Origin: Zanthoxylum bungeanum
Lineage: Eukaryota; Streptophyta; Magnoliopsida; Sapindales; Rutaceae
Assembly (NCBI GenBank): GCA_019454045.1
Contig: SKCR01007817.1
Span: 310,001 to 374,000 of the forward strand
DNA: 64,000 bases
Reading direction: 5' to 3'
A program made the position numbers and the translations under genes. Shown piece after piece: positions 60,933 to 64,000 of the stretch. Position 1 is the stretch's first letter. Each line of letters starts with the position of its first letter. Below the pieces are notes generated by a model. The model was not told the DNA's origin and did not search any database. It was given only the letters and a program-made list of their open reading frames with translations.

Positions 60933-61431
60933 TGTTGGGGTTGGTGCTCAGAGCGCCAATTCCCGATTGTATTTCTTTATGAATACTTCTGTAAAACGTT
61001 ATTATTTTGAATAATATATGCAGTTTCTATAATATAATGTATCTTTTAATATGGTAAAGACGTAATGACCTTAGAATGACTAGTCATGGTGCAGTTACAA
61101 AAGCGTTGCAACTGACATTGAGTTGTATCATGATGTTGTCATTCTCAGACAGTTCCTGGTCAAGGTTTACAATACTTGGTCAGTATAGTAAACCCGTTGA
61201 GACCGGTACATGTCGTATACTGGAATATATGATTCCAATGGTTTCTCAATGAACCATAAGTCTTGGAGACTAGTATAGACATGTAGGTGTTTATAGCGGA
61301 TAAACACTGAACGACTCACCGAAAATTATTAATGGATGGTACACCAACGTCAATAAGAATCTTGTCGGGTTGAGTAACACTTGTGATTCTTCGACTTGAG
61401 ATACCACTGTAGGCGTATGAGACATCTTCCA
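60933..61431 (+). repeat. copia A LTR, plus strand, first part
   Basis: TGTTGGGGTTGGTGCTCAG begins the family's intact LTR start and aligns to 4639-5137. It ends at CTTCCA where a D-family LTR starts (61432). Its continuation would lie beyond the window. Confidence 0.88.
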
Positions 61432-61569
61432 TGTTGGAGTTTTCTACGGTCCCGAGGATCGATTATTAAGCATAAAACACATGCGAATACATCGAAGAAG
61501 TTGTGGAATACTTACATCGATCGGTTGAGCGATGCGGTGAAGAACAAAAAAAACTTTTTAAGCCCTTTG
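61432..61569 (-). repeat. Outer D-family LTR, left part
   Basis: TGTTGGAGTTTTCTACGG matches the start of the solo LTR at 25417. It is interrupted after CTTTG (61565-61569) by another LTR of the same family and resumes at 63612. Minus orientation, i.e. this is the LTR's 3' end. Confidence 0.88.
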
Positions 61570-63606
61570 TGTTGGTTATTATCTAGGTCCCAAGATCAAA
61601 CAAGACATGAAAACAATGCGTGAATACACCAACGAAGATAGCGGAATACTTACATCGGTTGGTTGAGTCGAATCGGCAACAAACAAAGCACAAAATGCTC
61701 ACTGGTTTGGCGCCACTGCATGCAGTTCACTGCCTTCTGTCTTCTGTTTTTGAGCTGCGAAATGGAGCTCCTAACTTCGTCGGATGGATCCCGGCTCATG
61801 GGTGAACCTCCCTACCACCTTCGCAAGACTCGTAAGTGTGCTAGCACTTGAATTTTCACCATGAAAACCCACTCTTGCTTCCACTTAGTGTCACACCATT
61901 TCTGGTTCTGAACCAGTCCATTTTTGTTCTGTTTTGTGCGTGAGAGAAGAGAAAGAAAATGGAGAGATAGAAATGTGTTGACTCCTTACAAAAGGTGTAA
62001 AGGCTTTTCCTTTTATATTTTCCAAAAATATAAAATGATTTACCTTTTGCTTTAATTCAAAATCAAGCAAAAAGTTGGAACCAAAAGCATAAAGTTTTCC
62101 CTCCAAAATGCTTTTTACACTTTATGTCAACTTTAAGTCATATCAACTTTAATAAAGTGACATGTCTTTGACGCTTGATGCGACTTGCGTCGCCGCACTC
62201 GAATTTGAAGTACGAATGCGCTCGCAATCACACCCGGGCTCGGGTTCGTTAATTCCAAATTAACGATTTTTCCGTCGCGTCGTAATTAAATGATTACGCC
62301 TAGCGAACTCACTATTCACGTCGCTAACGAATTAATTCTAAATTAATTCGTTCGCCCGAATTAAAATCTAATTTTAATTCCGCGTCGAAATCTAATTTCA
62401 TTTAATATATCGAATATATTAATTTAATCGATTAATTCCAAATTAATCGTTATCTCTCTCTTGACGATATTTTATTCTAGATAAAATATCTCCGTAATTA
62501 ATCCTAGATTAATTTTCTCTCTCTTCTATATAATCCCAGATTATTCAAGAGTGCGAGTTGTGCGTCATCGGTGGATTATCGGGAAGCGACCCATGAGATC
62601 CCCGGATTAGCTGGTAGTAAATACGGTCGTCGGAGTATCCGAATCACGTACGTACCAAGTACTACGTTCTACCGATTTACGGGACAAGGTCGACTCCTAG
62701 TAAAGCAACAAGTGTACCCAATTCTCCGGACATATCCATTTAAGAATATTAAAGATCTGTATCAAGCGTAGTATACTAATGTATTGTGCATATCGGCCCA
62801 GTATCAGATAGTCACGTGCTAGGGCTGGGGCTTGATAAGTGTCTGCCCCATCCGAAGCACATATCGGATGTCTGGTAACATAGTCTCTATAATCGGATAG
62901 TTATGACCTGGTCACAATATCCCGATTGGTTGCGCAACACTCAAGAGCACTACTACCATATCCTGCGTGACATCATCTCCATAATGACTGAAGTGACACT
63001 TCCGTCTCGACATCACACCCAATACACTACGACTCTCTGATAAACCCAGAAGTGGTGTACGCAGAACCGGTTAAAGCATGTACCACCAAGACCAAAGTTT
63101 ATCGATTATCGTAAGTATTAGCGATGTAAGTCTCAGGTTAAGACTATACACACCTACCTTGATTTCGGCCTCCCATAGACACATAGTCATAATACCAATG
63201 GGATTCCGAGGGGTCTATCCAGAGCGAAGCTGTTTCCCGTACCATCGGTGAAACACGACCTCCTATCGCACTTGCATAAGTATCCAATACTTATATATAT
63301 AAGAACTATGTCGTTGTGCCCTCACAACGCACACAAGTGCAATACTAGCCTATTCCGCATTATCGATGTCCAGTCTCGATAATACTACGGCTAGGGATAC
63401 TTAATGATTAATCCTTCGGGGACTGATACTGTCTCATATCATTCTCAGTCCAGGAACTAATCATAGGGACCTCTCTTCATTTATATATATTTATGGTGAT
63501 CTAATCACAAATGATGAGAGTGCAATTTCCTTGTCACATAGTTAATTTGCTACAACAACACAATGATCTGTGCAAATAGTGACGCTATGGGTCATTTTGT
63601 CCAACA
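61570..63606 (-). mobile_element. Solo LTR of family D (2037 bp) inside another, TSD CTTTG
   Basis: Plus strand starts TGTTGGTTATTATCTAGG and ends TTTTGTCCAACA. Perfect 5-bp duplications CTTTG flank it (61565-61569 and 63607-63611). It aligns in reverse to 44479-46525 and is the closest of the solo LTRs to element D by eye (shares GCGGAATACTTACAT, the conserved donor word in reverse). No internal sequence. Confidence 0.94.
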
Positions 63607-63611
63607 CTTTG

Positions 63612-64000
63612 AAGCTCCTCCAAGGTCTCGGCAGTGGGCTTTCTTGTTGTCCTCAAATTCGGCCATGGAAGGGTGCATCAAGCTCCAAGCTTTGTTGTAT
63701 AATTCCATGCACACGGGTGGGTTTCCCTATCACCTTTATATGTCTCCATTGTGTGCTAGCACTCTTGATTTTTGCCACAAAAATCACTCTTTGCTTCTCC
63801 ATGACTTACGGTAGTGAGCTGAACAGAAGAAGGAAAAATTTAGCCCCTTGGGCGTGAATTGGAGAGAAGAAGAAATGAGAGAGTAAGTTGTAATGGTTGT
63901 AAATTAGAGTATCTAATACACTTTCTTTTAATTTCAAAAATCAAAATAAAACATATACAATTAATAAACAATTGTAAATGTCAATCAACCATCACACTTG
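63612..64000 (-). repeat. Outer D-family LTR, right part, runs off the window
   Basis: Resumes similarity to 25560-25960 (GGTTTCCCTATCAC, TTTTTGCCACAAAAAT). Its other end and target duplication (expected TTCCA) lie outside the window, so solo or full-length status cannot be judged. Confidence 0.85.

Overview
The window looks like repeat-rich intergenic DNA of a flowering plant (probably a eudicot; nothing in the sequence allows a species call). No intact host gene, tRNA, rRNA or CRISPR array was found. The sequence is AT-rich, every long open frame is a piece of a transposable element, and the elements are nested: Ty1/copia and Ty3/gypsy LTR retrotransposons with their solo LTRs, plus two CACTA (En/Spm)-type DNA transposon remnants.

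Layout. 1-7059: copia element A, with its leader, a gag-pol broken by stops and frameshifts, and a 2.4 kb 3' LTR; its 5' LTR lies before the window. 7156-9263 and 10215-11980: two CACTA-type remnants in opposite orientation, each with a Transposase_24-like pseudogene and GCGTCGA-type subterminal repeats. 12926-25109: copia element C (LTRs 12926-13689 and 24688-25109) with a gypsy-type element (14225-19989) in its leader and a foreign segment where its integrase core should be. 25110-28598 and 42215-43300: minus-strand gypsy-type LTR sequence, the left copy interrupted by a solo LTR (25417-27424). 28599-38524: copia element B, the best preserved gag-pol here, split in its reverse transcriptase by a solo LTR (33742-35683). 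38525-42190: pyrimidine-rich sequence of unknown origin. 44479-54577: a complete copia-type element (D) with two 2047-bp LTRs that differ at one base by eye and a perfect GTGAT target duplication, but a badly decayed pol with no gag recognised. 54736-56386: gag-protease and the start of RT of a Tat-like gypsy element. 56387-61431: two inverted parts of the element A LTR enclosing a minus-strand Athila/Tat-like LTR and internal sequence. 61432-64000: a D-family LTR interrupted by another D-family solo LTR.

The main story is the D family: one young, apparently trans-mobilised non-autonomous copy and four LTR-only copies within 40 kb, three of them with perfect 5-bp target duplications. The insertion order can be read from the nesting: copia B, the gypsy LTR and the copia A LTR were present before D-family LTRs landed in them, and one D-family LTR was present before another landed inside it. 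All coordinates of LTR ends and target duplications were read directly; all identities were judged by eye.
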